Positions 31,522 to 32,156 of a stretch of DNA of 32,156 nt are shown here, in pieces. The notes beneath the pieces were generated by a model. It saw only the letters and a program-made list of their open reading frames with translations. It had not been told where the DNA came from and ran no database searches. This stretch comes from Bifidobacterium breve (GTDB lineage Bacteria; Actinomycetota; Thermoleophilia; Gaiellales; F1-60-MAGs149): contig CAMDVX010000006.1 of NCBI GenBank assembly GCA_945877865.1, forward strand, positions 1 through 32,156. The letters are read 5' to 3'. Made by a program: the position numbers and the translations under genes. The stretch's first letter is position 1; each line of letters begins with the position of its first letter.

Positions 31522-32156
31522 CTAGGCCCGCCGCCGACCTTGCGCGAAATGCTGCGGTGCCGGCACGACTGCCCGCAGCGCTGCTACGTCGTCAGCCTGC
31601 GGCTGCAGCACCCTACGGCTAGGTAGATTGAGTGGGCCGAGCCGCTCGACGCGGACGTTAACCTGCCGGTCGCGCCGCTCAAGGACGCCTCGCGCCAGCA
31701 GCAGCGGCTCAGACCGCACCAGCAGGCGATGCGCCTCGTAGACCTCGGGCAAAATGACGAGGTTGATGAGTCCGAACTCGTCCTCAAGCAGCAGGAAGAC
31801 GATTCCCTTAGCGCTGCCTGGCCGCTGACGGGCGACGGCAAGCCCCGGTAGCACGACCCGTGAGCCGTCAGGGAGATCAGCAAGAAGCCGGCTAGAGGCA
31901 ACGTCACCGAGCGTCGGACGAAGCTGGGCGATCGGGTGCTCCCGAACGGAGACGCCAGTGGTGGCGTAGTCTGAGACCAGCAGCTCCCACGCGCTGGCGA
32001 CTGGAAGCCCCACCGGCGCCTCGCCAAGCTGCAGATTGAAAGCGAGCTGCTGACCCTCGCTAGAGCGCCCCGGTCGCGTCGCTAGCCCGAGCTCCCAGAG
32101 CAGGCTACGTCGTGGTCCCAGCGCGTCGCAGGCACCTGCGGCAATTAGCCGCTGCA
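31522..32156 (-). CDS. dnaE2: Error-prone DNA polymerase III alpha subunit, C-terminal part (partial)
   Basis: The frame is open from the right edge to a TAG at 31524-31522, so the start lies outside the window; the GTG at 32013 in the track is internal. The visible 211 residues are the C-terminus of a DnaE-type polymerase. RLIAAGACDALGPRRSLLWELG is the tandem HhH / tau-binding area. The OB-fold follows as LPGLAVARQRPGSAKGIVFLLLEDEFG, then RSEPLLLARGVLERRD. The GIVFLLLEDEFG-type OB strand with the RQRP-x-(S/T)AKG start is characteristic of DnaE2/ImuC, the damage-inducible lesion-bypass polymerase usually working with ImuA'/ImuB. Ordinary DnaE1 is the alternative. Confidence 0.88.
   Translation of the reverse strand, partial: QRLIAAGACDALGPRRSLLWELGLATRPGRSSEGQQLAFNLQLGEAPVGLPVASAWELLVSDYATTGVSVREHPIAQLRPTLGDVASSRLLADLPDGSRVVLPGLAVARQRPGSAKGIVFLLLEDEFGLINLVILPEVYEAHRLLVRSEPLLLARGVLERRDRQVNVRVERLGPLNLPSRRVLQPQADDVAALRAVVPAPQHFAQGRRRA

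Noticed and set aside
1-32156. CRISPR array, rRNA operon, RNase P, tmRNA or SRP RNA
   Set aside because: No regularly spaced repeats and no recognisable signature of these RNAs were seen on reading the intergenic stretches.

Overview
The window is about 32 kb of high-GC DNA (by eye roughly two-thirds G+C). It is gene-dense, with no insertion sequence, phage gene or CRISPR array that I could see. I infer an actinomycetal chromosome, most likely a deep-branching Thermoleophilia-type lineage. The grounds are the pgsA / FHA / MerR (GarA-FtsR-like) neighbourhood, the TAnnnT promoters set 6-7 bases before start codons, a K+-independent H+-pyrophosphatase, a dnaE2-type polymerase and several secreted Ser/Thr/Ala-rich proteins. 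The lineage is an inference, not read directly from the sequence.

Layout. 1-93: tail of an unidentified gene, then a 577-bp gap. 671-2788: membrane pyrophosphatase hppA, closed by a bidirectional hairpin. 2852-4923 (minus): an SDR oxidoreductase and homoserine dehydrogenase. 4964-7733 (plus): threonine synthase followed by two EamA/DMT transporters, all translationally coupled. 7730-8589 (minus): a degenerate HAD-like protein and a VanZ-like membrane protein. 8719-10740: a large secreted Ig-like protein. 10780-12984: PcrA/UvrD helicase. 12985-13678: empty. 13679-15115: an orphan MttB-family methyltransferase. 15116-16112: a 1-kb gene-free stretch with an AT-rich patch, leading into tRNA-Val(GAC). 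16297-18914: an ABM monooxygenase (minus), a GST-like protein (plus), and a small unknown gene downstream of glutaryl-CoA dehydrogenase (minus). 19036-22582: secreted protein, serine hydrolase, Nudix hydrolase and a small acidic protein. 22627-28601: ileS with a swapped GVHH signature, pgsA, a zinc-ribbon FHA protein, MerR/FtsR-like regulator, apt and a GNAT. 28602-31421: a divergent pair of exported proteins, one a glycosidase-like fold that has lost both catalytic glutamates, the other a GH5-like / peptidoglycan-binding / L,D-transpeptidase fusion. 31522-32156: 3' part of dnaE2 (minus), cut by the window edge.

Working together. hom and thrC supply two steps of threonine synthesis and are divergent with only 40 bp between start codons; the coupled EamA pair may export a related amino acid. 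The FHA-MerR pair resembles the actinobacterial GarA/FtsR signalling module. The 28.6-31.4 kb pair points to cell-wall remodelling or wall binding.

The most striking non-coding signal is regulatory. About ten genes carry a TAnnnT hexamer exactly 6-8 nt before the ATG/GTG, which predicts leaderless mRNAs and fixes their starts. A few genes (hppA, gcdH, ABM, mttB) use Shine-Dalgarno leaders instead. In several places terminator-like hairpins are merged with stop codons, promoters or start codons.
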